This document shows, piece by piece, positions 33,501-42,247 of a DNA stretch of 64,000 nucleotides. The stretch comes from Telluria beijingensis (lineage in GTDB: Bacteria; Pseudomonadota; Gammaproteobacteria; Burkholderiales; Burkholderiaceae_D). Every line of letters begins with the position of its first letter. Positions within the stretch are counted from its first letter, which is position 1. The notes below the pieces were generated by a model that was given only the letters and a program-made list of their open reading frames with translations, was not told where the DNA came from and ran no database searches. The position numbers and the translations under genes are program-made. The stretch spans positions 412,153 through 476,152 of the forward strand of contig NZ_CP132480.1 of assembly GCF_030770395.1 (NCBI RefSeq), written 5' to 3'.

Positions 33501-35760
33501 GCCTGAACCCGCGCCGGAGCCCGAACCCGAGCCGGAACCCGAGCTGGTCGGCGCCAGCTACACCGACGAGATCGACCCCGACCTGTTGCCAGTCTTCCTC
33601 GAAGAAGCGGCCGACCTGCTGCCGCGCATCGGCCACGACCTGCGCCAGTGGCAGCAGGAGCCGGCCAACACCGCGATCGCGCAAGGCATGCAGCGCGACC
33701 TGCACACCGTCAAGGGCAGCGCGCGCATGGCCGGCGCGATGCGCCTGGGCCAGCACGCGCACGAGCTGGAAACCCAGATCGAGAACATGGTCCATGCCGG
33801 CACATCGACCCTGCCGGCCACCGCCTTCGACGAGCTGCTGGCCAACTACGACGCGGCGATGCTGCTGTTCGAGGGGTTGCAGCAGCCGGCCGCGCCGGCG
33901 CCAGCGACGCAAACGGAAGCAGCGCCCGCGCCGGCAGCGGTCGAACCGGCCCGCTCGCCGCTGGTACGGGTGCGCGCCGACATCCTCGACCGCGTGGTGA
34001 ACCAGGCGGGCGAAGTGTCGATCACGCGCTCGCGCCTGGAAAACCAGATGGGCGCCCTGAAAGGATCGCTGGGCGACTTCTCGGACAACGTGGCGCGCCT
34101 GCGGCGCCAGCTGCGCGAGATCGAGATGCAGGCCGAATCGCAGATTGCCTCGCGGTTGTCGATCTCGGGCGAGCGCGAATTCGATCCGCTCGAGTTCGAC
34201 CGTTTCACGCGCCTGCAGGAACTCACGCGCATGCTGGCCGAGAGCGTCGATGACGTTGCCTCGTTCCAGGAAAGCCTGGCGCGCGCGGTCGACGGCGCCA
34301 ACGAGGAACTGGCCAGCCAGGCGCGCATGACGCGCGACCTGCAGCGCGACCTGATGCGGGTGCGGATGGTGCCGTTCGCGAGCCTGTCGGAACGCCTGTT
34401 CCGCGTCGCGCGCCAGACCGCCAAGGAAACCGACAAGCGCGTCAACCTCGACATCCGCGGCGGCAATGTGGAAATCGACCGCGGCGTGCTGGAACAGATG
34501 GCGGCGCCGTTCGAGCACCTGCTGAGGAATGCGATCGTGCACGGCATCGAGCCGCGCGCGGCGCGCCAGCAGGCGGGCAAGGCGGAGACCGGCGAGCTGC
34601 TGGTGCAGGTCAGTCAGCACGGCAACGAAGTCATGATGGTGTTCGGCGACGACGGCGCCGGCCTGGACCTGGCGCGCATCCGCGCCAAGGCCCTGGCGGG
34701 CGGCCTGCTGGCCGAGGACGACGAGGTCTCCGACGACGAAGCGGCGGAGCTGGTGTTCGAGCCGGGCTTCTCGACGGCCGACACGCTGACCGAGCTGGCC
34801 GGACGCGGCGTCGGCATGGACGTCGTGCGCTCCGAAGCCCAGGCCCTGGGTGGCCGGGTGGCGGTAGCGTCCGAGGCGGGGCAGGGCGCCCGCTTCACGA
34901 TCACGCTGCCGCTGACACTCGCTGTTGCACAAGTGGTGCTGGTGGCGGCCGGCGGCCGCACGCATGCCGTGCCGTCGACCCTGGTCGAGCGGGTGGAGCA
35001 GGTGCGCGAAGCGGACCTGGCGGCGGCGATCGAGGCCGGCAGCATCGTGCTGGGCGGCGAGACGCTGTCCCTGCATGCCTTGCCCGAGCTGCTGGGCGAG
35101 GACGAGGACGAACGTGTCACCACCCAGCGTACGACGCCGGTGCTGGTGCTGAACGGCGCCAGCCGGCGCATCGCACTGCGCGTGGACGAGGTACTGGGCA
35201 ACCGCGAGGTGGTGGTCAAGAACATCGGCCCTCAGCTGTCGCGGGTGCCGGGCATCGCCGGCGCGACGGTGCTGGGTTCGGGCGAAATCGTGCTGATCCT
35301 CGATCCGCTGGCGCTGGCGCAGCAGCCGCAGGCGGCGCGCGAGGTGAAGAAGGAAGTCGTGCGCCAGACCCGGCGGCCCACTGTGATGGTGGTCGACGAT
35401 TCGCTCACGGTGCGCCGCGTGACCCAGCGCCTGCTGGAGCGCGAGGGTTATCGGGTTCAGCTGGCCAAGGATGGCGTCGAGGCGCTGGAACTGGTCAAGC
35501 AGGGCGCGCCCGACCTGATGCTGGTCGATATCGAGATGCCGCGCATGGATGGCTTCGACCTGGTGCGCCATGTGCGCGGGAATGAGGCGACGAAAGACAT
35601 CCCGATCATCATGATCACCTCGCGCACGGCGGATAAACATCGCAACGTGGCCATGGGGCTTGGCGTAAATGCTTTCTACGGCAAGCCTTATCAGGAACCG
35701 GTGCTGCTGGCGGCGATCGAAGAGCTGGTAGGGTCGGCGGCTATGCCGCCGACGCGGTGA
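30550..35760 (+). CDS. chpA: Chemosensory histidine kinase/response regulator of the type IV pilus system (ChpA/PilL)
   Basis: This is a 1736-residue hybrid CheA. The N-terminal part has several phosphotransfer-type modules. Clear phospho-His candidates are in FHTLKGSSRMV (His645), AHTLAGTSATV (His811) and LHTVKGSARMAG (His1052), and degenerate units include LHQAHGALQMV near residue 63. Dimerisation helices, an HATPase domain with HLLRNAIVHGIE (Asn1327), DDGAGLD and GRGVGMDVV, a CheW-like domain and a C-terminal receiver (Asp1660 in LVDIEMPRMDG) follow. It phosphorylates PilG and PilH. The last ten residues (VGSAAMPPTR) are encoded by a repeat that also forms the end of the convergent phrB gene. 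Confidence 0.96.
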   Translation: MTTPSPTLHRTSNFDTGPLSWVIGEIRDALARASTALRDAAGRSPEAQPTLLLHAKTHLHQAHGALQMVDVEGVGVYTGAAEAVLDRFKNGRLPCTPDSTQVVLDAFGALGEYLDELLAGMPQQPARLFPYYRDMVERQGDAKVHPSDLLPLDLSALPDLPAPEGSGEADIAACRLRFEKALLPYLKAEDDAARQIYAADLVGAIAPIASAQPEPRARLFWQAMHAFATVVADGGVESDLYIKQLFGQVNLQLRRLAKGEHDEPEAMLRDALFFITAARDPGPEARALRQALGLDGAVPPDYAERRYGKLDPQALQEAREALARTKSDWDRIAGEAKPDQEVENDFNDALAQLAGASEKLGAPALAQLLRELGRAASDSVQSGRDDQFGLEMAAAMLFVENGLDQLRQLPEDFSENAEAVGARLLALAAGETPPDAPHWQGELARQIQQGQTVAVLAGEVKNGLRQIEKLLDDYYDDPSKRQVLEQAAPILHQLQGAFAILDQDQAVLAVRHVEDAVRELAAVETDVTSQHASLHNIAQNIGALGFFADLLAQDSEAARGRFTFDLDKHLLRELPFEFVEARAEAPVEATPAPVEAEAEGVDAELLGIFIAEAQDVLAFVVETLPRAADEPGNQETLTQLRRSFHTLKGSSRMVDLEAFGATAAAIERVMNVWLADARSATADLLALLAHAYAELDAWVAELAAGRTPERDGAALIAAAARVQEGGPFEPLVLDDIIEAQSLDDIPLLDEPLEMPGEVGIKRVGDLAIPQALHDVYQAETDTLCDNLEQSFGALRRGLDKEAVQDAVTAAHTLAGTSATVGYTALRDLAHALETTLEKLTAPGVKLDDNQFELFDATLSRMRTMLQVFALGELAPGQPDLVEQLATLRERLASQQAAALYGEADPALARQLDALFATAYEQLLAEPPVFEARQAPVAEPKKAVTDEVDDLFDSFLDDAFAAPELEQAPDAGFVAVTPDEAVLAEPEPAPEPEPEPEPELVGASYTDEIDPDLLPVFLEEAADLLPRIGHDLRQWQQEPANTAIAQGMQRDLHTVKGSARMAGAMRLGQHAHELETQIENMVHAGTSTLPATAFDELLANYDAAMLLFEGLQQPAAPAPATQTEAAPAPAAVEPARSPLVRVRADILDRVVNQAGEVSITRSRLENQMGALKGSLGDFSDNVARLRRQLREIEMQAESQIASRLSISGEREFDPLEFDRFTRLQELTRMLAESVDDVASFQESLARAVDGANEELASQARMTRDLQRDLMRVRMVPFASLSERLFRVARQTAKETDKRVNLDIRGGNVEIDRGVLEQMAAPFEHLLRNAIVHGIEPRAARQQAGKAETGELLVQVSQHGNEVMMVFGDDGAGLDLARIRAKALAGGLLAEDDEVSDDEAAELVFEPGFSTADTLTELAGRGVGMDVVRSEAQALGGRVAVASEAGQGARFTITLPLTLAVAQVVLVAAGGRTHAVPSTLVERVEQVREADLAAAIEAGSIVLGGETLSLHALPELLGEDEDERVTTQRTTPVLVLNGASRRIALRVDEVLGNREVVVKNIGPQLSRVPGIAGATVLGSGEIVLILDPLALAQQPQAAREVKKEVVRQTRRPTVMVVDDSLTVRRVTQRLLEREGYRVQLAKDGVEALELVKQGAPDLMLVDIEMPRMDGFDLVRHVRGNEATKDIPIIMITSRTADKHRNVAMGLGVNAFYGKPYQEPVLLAAIEELVGSAAMPPTR

Positions 35761-35839
35761 TCGTTATCGGCGCCGATGCCGCCCCGGATGATCTTGCCGC
35801 CAACCATCACCGCGTCGGCGGCGGAGCCGCCAACCCTAC
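35728..35839. repeat. Palindromic REP/BIME-like element overlapping the ends of chpA and phrB
   Basis: Bases 35728-35760 and the reverse complement of 35807-35839 match at all but a few positions. Both begin GTAGGGT, contain GGCGGCT and GCCGCCGACGCGG, and end in a TGA stop, in inverted orientation with 46 bases between them. Each copy is itself a short palindrome (GGCGGC...GCCGCC). The element therefore supplies the last ten codons and stop of two unrelated convergent genes. Size, symmetry and position fit repetitive extragenic palindrome pairs. Confidence 0.75.
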
Positions 35840-37282
35840 GGCCTTCTTGACGACTGCGAAGCGCTCCAGCGTGCGCCTGCGCGCCGCGTCGTGGTCCACC
35901 ACCGGCGCCGGATATTCCTTCCCCAGCACCACGCCCCGTTCGGCCAGCACCTCCGGCTTGACCAGCCACGGCGCGTGGATCTGCTTCGTATCGAGCCTGG
36001 CCAACTGCGGCAGGTAACGCCGGATGAACTCCCCGCGCGCATCGAAGCGCGTCGACTGCGTCACCGGATTGAAGATCCTGAACCACGGCTGCGCATCGCA
36101 GCCGGTCGACGCCGCCCATTGCCAGCCGCCGTTGTTCGACGCCAGTTCGTAATCGTTCAGCTTGAGCGCGAAATACGCCTCGCCGCGGCGCCAGTCGATG
36201 CCCAGGTCCTTGGTGAGGAAACTGGCGGTCACCATGCGCAGTCGGTTGTGCATGAAGCCCGTCGTGTTCAGCTGCACCATGGCGGCATCGACCAGCGGAT
36301 AGCCGGTGCGGCCTTCGCACCAGGCCGCGAACAGGTCGTCCGCATCAGGCCCGACCTCCCACTGCACGGCATCGAACGCCGGCTTGTACGCGCGCTCGAC
36401 CACGTGCGGGTTCTGCGCCAGGATCATCGCGTAGAAATCGCGCCAGATGAGTTCCGACAGCCACACCGCAGCGCCGCTGCCGCCGGCCCCCGACAGCATC
36501 AACTGCTGCGCCGTTCGCACCAGGTGGCGGATCGAGGTGGTGCCGAAACGCAGGTGAGTCGATAGCTTCGAGGTGCCATCCTCGGCCGGGAAATCGCGCG
36601 CGCGGCCATAGTCGGCGATGTCTTCCACGAAGGCTTCGAACAACGCTTCGGCGCCTTCCATGCCGGCCGGCAATGGCGACTCGCCCGGATCGAAGCCGAT
36701 GTCTTCCAGAGAGGGCAGGGCGGATGCCAAAGAAGGCGGCGCGAAAGCATGCGCGTACGCGTCAACCGGATACGCCGCCAGCGTGTCGGGCCGCGCCGCC
36801 AGCCGCTTGAGCCAGGCGTTCTTGTAGGGCGTGAATACCGAGAACGACCCGCCCGCCAGGGTCTTCACCTCATCGTTCCCGAAGATGACCTGGTCCTGGT
36901 AGGTATGGAAGGCGCAGCCTTGTTGCTGCAAGCGTTCCGCCACATCGGCATCCCGCGCAATCGCCAACGGTTCAACATCGGTGCAAACATGCACTGCATC
37001 AATATCCAGCGCCTTTGCCAGCGCCGGCAGCTCATCCCGGGCGCTGCCGTGGCGCACGATGAGGTAGCCTCCAAGACGACGCAATTCGGCATCCAGGCTG
37101 GCCAGGCTGGCGTGGATGAAACGCAGGCGGCGGTCGTCGCGCGGCAACCCGGCGAGGATGTCGGTGTCATACACGAAAACGCAGTACACCTGCTGCGACG
37201 AACGCAAGGCATGGTGCAGGGCGGCGTGGTCGAATGCGCGCAGATCACGCCGGAACCAGACTAAAGAATTGCTCAAATTCAT
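35807..37282 (-). CDS. phrB: Deoxyribodipyrimidine photolyase
   Basis: This class I photolyase repairs UV pyrimidine dimers with FADH- and a folate or flavin antenna. The 491-residue protein starts MNLSNSLVWFRRDLRAFDHA. The FAD-binding C-terminal half has RAYKPAFDAVQWE, GRTGYPLVDAAMVQL, MHNRLRMVTASFLTKDL and the signature NGGWQWAASTGCDAQPWFRIF. Its final residues VGLAAPPPTR come from the palindromic repeat and match the end of ChpA rather than other photolyases. It is convergent with chpA; ATG 37282 is preferred to 37300. Confidence 0.95.
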   Translation of the reverse strand: MNLSNSLVWFRRDLRAFDHAALHHALRSSQQVYCVFVYDTDILAGLPRDDRRLRFIHASLASLDAELRRLGGYLIVRHGSARDELPALAKALDIDAVHVCTDVEPLAIARDADVAERLQQQGCAFHTYQDQVIFGNDEVKTLAGGSFSVFTPYKNAWLKRLAARPDTLAAYPVDAYAHAFAPPSLASALPSLEDIGFDPGESPLPAGMEGAEALFEAFVEDIADYGRARDFPAEDGTSKLSTHLRFGTTSIRHLVRTAQQLMLSGAGGSGAAVWLSELIWRDFYAMILAQNPHVVERAYKPAFDAVQWEVGPDADDLFAAWCEGRTGYPLVDAAMVQLNTTGFMHNRLRMVTASFLTKDLGIDWRRGEAYFALKLNDYELASNNGGWQWAASTGCDAQPWFRIFNPVTQSTRFDARGEFIRRYLPQLARLDTKQIHAPWLVKPEVLAERGVVLGKEYPAPVVDHDAARRRTLERFAVVKKAVGLAAPPPTR

Positions 37283-37471
37283 CACTGTGTGCAGGGTCAA
37301 GGCGGGAGCAGATTTTACTGTCTAGGATCGGACCGTGGTGGGACGAGTGTGATGCTTCCGGGGGGCCTTGGGCCAAATGGGTGTAAACTAGGGAAAAGCG
37401 TAATGTTGTGCTGCAGACCTCGGCAGTCGATCACGTGTTAACGCGAGAGTGCGCCTTTTGAGAGTACCCGT

Positions 37472-38128
37472 ATGAAAAAAAGCAAAGTTGGCAAAACTCT
37501 ACCGATGCCGGGCATGCCCCGGGAGCAGGATGATTCGCTCGCGAAGGCCGGTCCGTCAGCATCCGGGCTCAATCTCGCGAACCATTTCCTGATCGCCATG
37601 CCATCGATCCAGGACCCGATCTTCGGCGGCACCGTCGTCTATGTCTGCGAACACAACGACAAAGGCGTGCTGGGCGTGGTCATCAACAAGCCGACCGACA
37701 TGACGATGGAAACCCTGTTCGACCGCGTCGACCTGAAGCTGGCCGAAGGCCTGCGCGCGACCGTGGTCGACGAGCCGATCATGTTCGGCGGTCCGGTGCA
37801 GGACGACCGCGGCTTCGTGCTGCACTCGCCGGGCGGCCGCTATTCGTCGTCCCTCAACGTCACCGACGACGTCGCCTTCACGACCTCGATCGACGTGCTC
37901 GAAGCCGTCGCCAGCGGCGGCGGGCCGGCGCGCATGCTGGTCTCGATCGGCTATGCCGGCTGGAGCCCCGGCCAGCTCGAAGAAGAAATCTCGCGCAATG
38001 GCTGGCTGACGGTGGGCGCCGACGCGCGCGTGCTGTTCGACCTGCCGATCGAGGAACGCTACACCGCCGCCATCAAACTGCTGGGGATCGATCCCTTCAT
38101 GCTCGCGACCGAAGCCGGCCATGCGTGA
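37472..38128 (+). CDS. yqgE: YqgE/AlgH family protein (UPF0301)
   Basis: This is a 218-residue protein. An unusual N-terminal extension (about 30 residues, rich in Lys, Pro and Ser) is followed by the conserved core LANHFLIAMPSIQDPIFGGTVVYVCEHN, GVVINKPTDM and the FGGPVQDDRGFVLHSP loop. The family is widespread, without an agreed biochemical activity; AlgH in Pseudomonas affects alginate regulation. It nearly always sits before ruvX (yqgF), as here, with 24 bases between. Confidence 0.92.
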   Translation: MKKSKVGKTLPMPGMPREQDDSLAKAGPSASGLNLANHFLIAMPSIQDPIFGGTVVYVCEHNDKGVLGVVINKPTDMTMETLFDRVDLKLAEGLRATVVDEPIMFGGPVQDDRGFVLHSPGGRYSSSLNVTDDVAFTTSIDVLEAVASGGGPARMLVSIGYAGWSPGQLEEEISRNGWLTVGADARVLFDLPIEERYTAAIKLLGIDPFMLATEAGHA

Positions 38129-38152
38129 TTTGCTGTATCTGCATGGTTGCGC

Positions 38153-38548
38153 ATGATGGTCGATATCGTTCTCGGCTTCGACTTCGGCGTCAAGCGGATC
38201 GGCATCGCCATGGGCAACACCCTGACCGGGCAGGCGCAGCCGCTGCGCGTCATCGCCGCCATCGACAATGCGACCCGCTTCAGGATCATCGGCGAACTCA
38301 TCGCCGAATGGTCGCCGGCGCGCCTGGTGGTCGGCGAGCCGCGTCATCCGGATGGCGCCGAGCACGACATGACCCTGCGCAGCCGCCGCTTCGCCAACCA
38401 GTTGCATGGCCGCTTCAACCTGCCGGTGGAACTGGTCGACGAACGCTATTCGTCGGCCGTGATCGCGTCGAAGCGCGGCGAGGTCATCGACGACAAGGCG
38501 GCCGCCATTATTCTGCAACAATACTTTGACGCATTTTCTCCCAACTGA
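38153..38548 (+). CDS. ruvX: Putative Holliday junction resolvase / pre-16S rRNA nuclease
   Basis: This is a 131-residue RNase H-fold protein. It has the acidic first strand VLGFDFGVKRIGIAMG, LVVGEPRHPDG with the second acidic region, ELVDERYSSAVIASKRG and DDKAAAIILQQYF with the final Asp pair. Members process the 5' end of 16S rRNA or resolve junctions. ATG 38153 is chosen; 38156 (ATG) or 38147 (TTG) are possible. The stop overlaps the pyrR start (TGATG). Confidence 0.9.
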   Translation: MMVDIVLGFDFGVKRIGIAMGNTLTGQAQPLRVIAAIDNATRFRIIGELIAEWSPARLVVGEPRHPDGAEHDMTLRSRRFANQLHGRFNLPVELVDERYSSAVIASKRGEVIDDKAAAIILQQYFDAFSPN

Positions 38549-39078
38549 TGCAAATAACTAATCCTGATTTTGATGCCGAAGCGCTCTACCGCGAGCTGCT
38601 GGCCCAGGTCCGCGCGGGCCTGGACGGCGTGCAGGATGCCGCCATCGTCGGCATCCATTCCGGCGGCGCCTGGCTGGCCGAACGCCTGGCGCGCGACCTC
38701 GACCTGACCGCGCGCCTGGGCTCGATCGACGTCTCGTTCTACCGCGACGACTATGCGCGCAAGGGCCTGCACCCGGACGTGAAGCCGACCCATATCCGCT
38801 TCCCGGTCGACGGCGCCACGATCGTGCTGGTCGACGACGTGCTGCAGACCGGCCGCACCACGCGGGCCGCGATCAATGTGCTGTTCGACTACGGTCGGCC
38901 AGCCTGCATCAAACTGGCCGCGCTGGCCGACCGCGGCGGGCGCGAGCTGCCGGTGGCGGCCGATTTCGTCGGCACCCGCGCGTCGCTCGCGGCGCACCAG
39001 TCGCTGTGCCTGCAGCGTGACGACACAGGCCAACTCTCGCTGACCATCGAACAAGACAATGCCGACCCTGCACAATAA
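38548..39078 (+). CDS. pyrR: Bifunctional pyrimidine regulatory protein / uracil phosphoribosyltransferase
   Basis: This is a 176-residue phosphoribosyltransferase-fold protein. The PRPP loop is [17 protein letters not shown], and the N-terminal segment [19 protein letters not shown] forms the base-binding part. In Gram-positive bacteria PyrR binds pyr leader RNA. In betaproteobacteria its regulatory role is less clear, and no obvious anti-terminator leader is seen here because the gene directly abuts ruvX. It overlaps pyrB by 20 bases. Confidence 0.92.
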   Translation: MQITNPDFDAEALYRELLAQVRAGLDGVQDAAIVGIHSGGAWLAERLARDLDLTARLGSIDVSFYRDDYARKGLHPDVKPTHIRFPVDGATIVLVDDVLQTGRTTRAAINVLFDYGRPACIKLAALADRGGRELPVAADFVGTRASLAAHQSLCLQRDDTGQLSLTIEQDNADPAQ

Positions 39079-40033
39079 TCCGCAACTGAACAAGAATGGC
39101 GAGCTGCAGCACCTGCTCACCATCGAGGGACTCAAGAAGTCGCACATCGACCACATCCTCGACACCGCATCGAGCTTTGTCGGCATCTCCGACCGCGAAG
39201 TCAAGAAGGTCCCGCTCATGCGCGGCAAGAGCGTGTTCAACCTGTTCTTCGAAAACTCGACGCGCACCCGCACCACCTTCGAGATCGCCTCGAAGCGCCT
39301 GTCGGCCGACGTCATCAACCTGAACATCCAGGCTTCGTCGACCACCAAGGGCGAGTCGCTGCTCGACACCATCGACAACCTGGCCGCGATGCACGCCGAT
39401 ATGTTCGTGGTGCGCCACGCGCAATCGGGCGCGCCCTACATGATCGCCCAGCACCTGAACCGCACCCGCTCCGACGTGCACGTGGTAAACGCCGGCGACG
39501 GCCGCCACGCCCACCCGACCCAGGGCCTGCTGGACATGTACACGATCCGGCACTACAAGAAGGATTTCACGAACCTGCGCGTGGCCATCGTCGGCGACAT
39601 CCTGCACAGCCGCGTGGCGCGCTCGGACATCCACGCCCTGACCACGCTGGGCGTGCCCGAAGTGCGCGCCATCGGCCCGCACACGCTGCTGCCGGGCGGC
39701 CTGGAACAGATGGGCGTGCGCACCTTCACCAACATGGATGAGGGGCTCAAGGACGTCGACGTCATCATCATGCTGCGCCTGCAGAACGAGCGCATGAGCG
39801 GCGCGCTGCTGCCCTCGGCCCAGGAATACTTCAAGAGCTACGGCCTGACGCCCGAGCGCCTGGCGCTGGCGAAACCGGACGCGATCGTGATGCACCCGGG
39901 CCCGATGAACCGCGGCGTCGAGATCGACTCGGCGGTGGCGGACGGCGCCCAGGCGGTGATCCTGCCGCAGGTGACCTTCGGGATCGCGGTACGGATGGCG
40001 GTGATGAGCATTTTGGCAGGAACCCACGCATGA
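39059..40033 (+). CDS. pyrB: Aspartate carbamoyltransferase catalytic subunit
   Basis: PyrB joins carbamoyl phosphate and aspartate in pyrimidine synthesis. The 324-residue protein has the carbamoyl-phosphate motif [18 protein letters not shown], the [13 protein letters not shown] loop, [29 protein letters not shown] and [18 protein letters not shown]. No pyrI is present. The next gene encodes a dihydroorotase-like protein whose metal site is lost, the arrangement known from Pseudomonas, where that protein is a structural partner of PyrB. It overlaps both neighbours. Confidence 0.97.
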   Translation: MPTLHNNPQLNKNGELQHLLTIEGLKKSHIDHILDTASSFVGISDREVKKVPLMRGKSVFNLFFENSTRTRTTFEIASKRLSADVINLNIQASSTTKGESLLDTIDNLAAMHADMFVVRHAQSGAPYMIAQHLNRTRSDVHVVNAGDGRHAHPTQGLLDMYTIRHYKKDFTNLRVAIVGDILHSRVARSDIHALTTLGVPEVRAIGPHTLLPGGLEQMGVRTFTNMDEGLKDVDVIIMLRLQNERMSGALLPSAQEYFKSYGLTPERLALAKPDAIVMHPGPMNRGVEIDSAVADGAQAVILPQVTFGIAVRMAVMSILAGTHA

Positions 40034-41313
40034 AACTTCATATCAAGAACGGGCGAGTGATCGACCCGGCGAACGGCATCGACGCCGTGCAAGACCTGTT
40101 CATCGTCGATGGCAAGATCGCGGCGCTCGGCGCCGCGCCCGCCGGCTTCAACGCCGACCAGGCGATCGACGCGAGCGGCCTGGTGGTCGCCCCCGGCCTG
40201 GTCGACCTGTCGGCGCGCCTGCGCGAGCCAGGCTACGAATACAAGGCCACGCTCGAATCCGAGCTACAAGCGGCGATGCAGGGCGGCGTGACCACGCTCG
40301 TGTGCCCGCCCGACACCGATCCGGTGCTTGACGAACCCGGCCTGGTCGAGATGCTCAAGCACCGCGCGCGCATGCTGGATCAGGCCAATGTGCACCCGCT
40401 GGGCGCGCTGACCGTGGGCCTGAAGGGCCAGGCGCTGACCGAGATGGCCGAACTGACCGAAGCCGGCTGCATCGGCTTCGCCCAGGCCGAGGAACCGGTG
40501 CTGGACACCACCGTGCTGCTGCGCGCCATGCAGTATGCGAAAACCTTCGGCTTTACCGTGTGGCTGCGTCCGCAGGACGCCCACATCGGCCGCGGCGGCG
40601 TGGCCCACAGCGGCCCGCTGGCCTCGCGCCTGGGCCTGTCGGGCGTGCCGGTGATGTCCGAGACCATCGCGCTGCACACGATCTTCGAACTGATGCGCGC
40701 TACCGGCGCCCGCGTGCACCTGTGCCGGATTTCGTCCGCCGCCGGGCTGGACCTGATCCGCGCCGCCAAGAAAGAGGGCCTGGACGTCAGCTGCGACGTC
40801 GGCGTGCACCACCTGCACATGACCGACGCCGACATCGGTTTCTTCGATTCCAACGCGCGCCTGACCCCGCCGCTGCGCGCCCAGCGCGACCGCGACGCGA
40901 TCCGCGCCGGCCTGCTGGACGGGACCGTGGATGCGGTCTGCTCCGACCACACCCCGGTCGACGACGACGAGAAGCTGCTGCCGTTCGGCGAAGCCTCTCC
41001 CGGCGCCACCGGCCTGGAACTGCTGCTGTCGCTGACGCTCAAGTGGGCCGAGGACCAGCAGGATGCGGCCAGGGCGCTGCCACTGGCGATCAGCCGCATC
41101 ACCCGCGACGCGGCCCGCATCGCCGGGCTGCCGGCCGGCACCCTGGGCGTGGGCGCCGCGGCCGACGTGGTGCTGTTCGACCCGAACGCGCGCTGGAAGG
41201 TGGAGGGCAAGACCCTGGCCAGCCAGGGCAAGCACACGCCTTTCCTCGGCTATGAGCTGGCGGGGCAGGTCAAGGCCACCATCGTGCGCGGCCGCGTGGC
41301 TTACCAGCGCTGA
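40030..41313 (+). CDS. pyrC': Dihydroorotase-like protein with lost metal site (PyrC', ATCase partner)
   Basis: This 427-residue amidohydrolase-fold protein resembles type I dihydroorotase along its whole length: [64 protein letters not shown]. The metal-binding HxH is replaced by Ser61-Ala-Arg63 ([10 protein letters not shown]), and the later CHVS-type His is Arg233 (HLCRISS). An active zinc site is therefore unlikely. Family knowledge (Pseudomonas PyrC') suggests that it stabilises the PyrB hexamer. A catalytic dihydroorotase must lie elsewhere in the genome. It overlaps pyrB by four bases. Confidence 0.92.
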   Translation: MKLHIKNGRVIDPANGIDAVQDLFIVDGKIAALGAAPAGFNADQAIDASGLVVAPGLVDLSARLREPGYEYKATLESELQAAMQGGVTTLVCPPDTDPVLDEPGLVEMLKHRARMLDQANVHPLGALTVGLKGQALTEMAELTEAGCIGFAQAEEPVLDTTVLLRAMQYAKTFGFTVWLRPQDAHIGRGGVAHSGPLASRLGLSGVPVMSETIALHTIFELMRATGARVHLCRISSAAGLDLIRAAKKEGLDVSCDVGVHHLHMTDADIGFFDSNARLTPPLRAQRDRDAIRAGLLDGTVDAVCSDHTPVDDDEKLLPFGEASPGATGLELLLSLTLKWAEDQQDAARALPLAISRITRDAARIAGLPAGTLGVGAAADVVLFDPNARWKVEGKTLASQGKHTPFLGYELAGQVKATIVRGRVAYQR

Positions 41314-41369
41314 TCCACCCGGGACGGCGGGCTCGTGATGCAGCCGCCGTCCGCTTCGTTTTCGTCATC

Positions 41370-42107
41370 TTGAAGATCCGGCTTGCCTGGCGCCTCGCGC
41401 GCGTCGTCGTCCACCTGTGCGAGGGGCTGGCGACCTGCGCGCTGGTGTTTCCCTTCGCTTCGTCCACCTTGCGCGCGCGCCTGACGCGCGGCTGGTCGCG
41501 CCGCCTGCTTCGCCTGTGCCGGGTGCAGGTGGAGCATGGCGGCGGCGTGCCCGCGCTCGAGCACGCGCTGGTCGTCGCCAACCACGTGTCCTGGCTCGAT
41601 ATCTTCGTCATCAACGCCCTCGATCCCTGCCGCTTCGTGGCCAAGGCCGAGATCCGCTCATGGCCGGTGATGGGCTGGCTGGCGGCCGGCGCCGGCACCG
41701 TGTTCATCGCGCGCGGCAACCGGCGCGAGCTGCGCCATGTGTTCAAGGGGCTGGTCGAGGTGCTGCAAAAAGGGGAAAGAGTCGCCTTGTTCCCGGAAGG
41801 GACGACCGGGCTGCAGGGGCAGGTGCTGCCGTTCCACGCCAACCTGTTCGAGGCCGCGATCGATGCCGGCGTCCTGGTGCAGCCGTATGCGCTGGCCTAC
41901 CTGGACGCCGGCGGCGCGCTGCATCCGTCGATCGAGTACGTGGGCGACACCACCTTCGTCGACAGCCTGCTGCGCATCCTGCAGGGGCCGCCCGTGAAGG
42001 CGCGCCTGGCCTGCCTGGCGCCGCTGGAGAGCGTTGGCGCGCACCGGCGCGAGCTGGCGCTGGCGGCGCAGGAGGCGGTGGGGGCGGCAGTTGCGGTAGC
42101 GCGGTAA
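41370..42107 (+). CDS. plsC: 1-acyl-sn-glycerol-3-phosphate acyltransferase
   Basis: This is a 245-residue PlsC-type acyltransferase, making phosphatidate from lysophosphatidate at the inner membrane. Motif I is the HxxxxD box in ANHVSWLDIF, motif III is ALFPEGTTG, and GNRRELRHVF lies between. One membrane segment is near residues 15-30. The start is TTG 41370 (MKIRLAW...), with no good ATG. It follows pyrC' after 56 bases. A second plsC-like gene is at 50.3 kb on the other strand. Confidence 0.9.
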   Translation: MKIRLAWRLARVVVHLCEGLATCALVFPFASSTLRARLTRGWSRRLLRLCRVQVEHGGGVPALEHALVVANHVSWLDIFVINALDPCRFVAKAEIRSWPVMGWLAAGAGTVFIARGNRRELRHVFKGLVEVLQKGERVALFPEGTTGLQGQVLPFHANLFEAAIDAGVLVQPYALAYLDAGGALHPSIEYVGDTTFVDSLLRILQGPPVKARLACLAPLESVGAHRRELALAAQEAVGAAVAVAR

Positions 42108-42127
42108 CCACGCCCCGTGCCCCAAAC

Positions 42128-42233
42128 ACGTCGTTCCCGCGAAGGCGGGAACCCTAGTCCTTCGCATACCGCCCACGCGTGCGTTATTGGCTGCGCACGC
42201 AAACTTGGGTTCCCGCCTCCGCGGGAACGACGT
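42128..42233. repeat. Inverted pair of 27-base REP-like elements between plsC and apaH
   Basis: The block 42128-42154 (ACGTCGTTCCCGCG, then AGGCGGGAACCC) and the block 42207-42233 are near-perfect inverted copies, differing at one or two positions. Each contains its own palindrome, TTCCCGC...GCGGGAA. They lie entirely in the 140-base gap between convergent genes plsC and apaH, so they could form a large cruciform or a bidirectional terminator. This palindrome type is common as dispersed extragenic repeats in Burkholderiales and Xanthomonadales. Confidence 0.8.
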
Positions 42234-42247
42234 GCTGGAGCTGCGTC

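Noticed and set aside
32845..35640. Minus-strand frame of 931 residues opposite chpA
   Set aside because: It is a high-GC antisense shadow with Gln, His and Arg-rich composition. chpA has clear domain motifs throughout the same bases.
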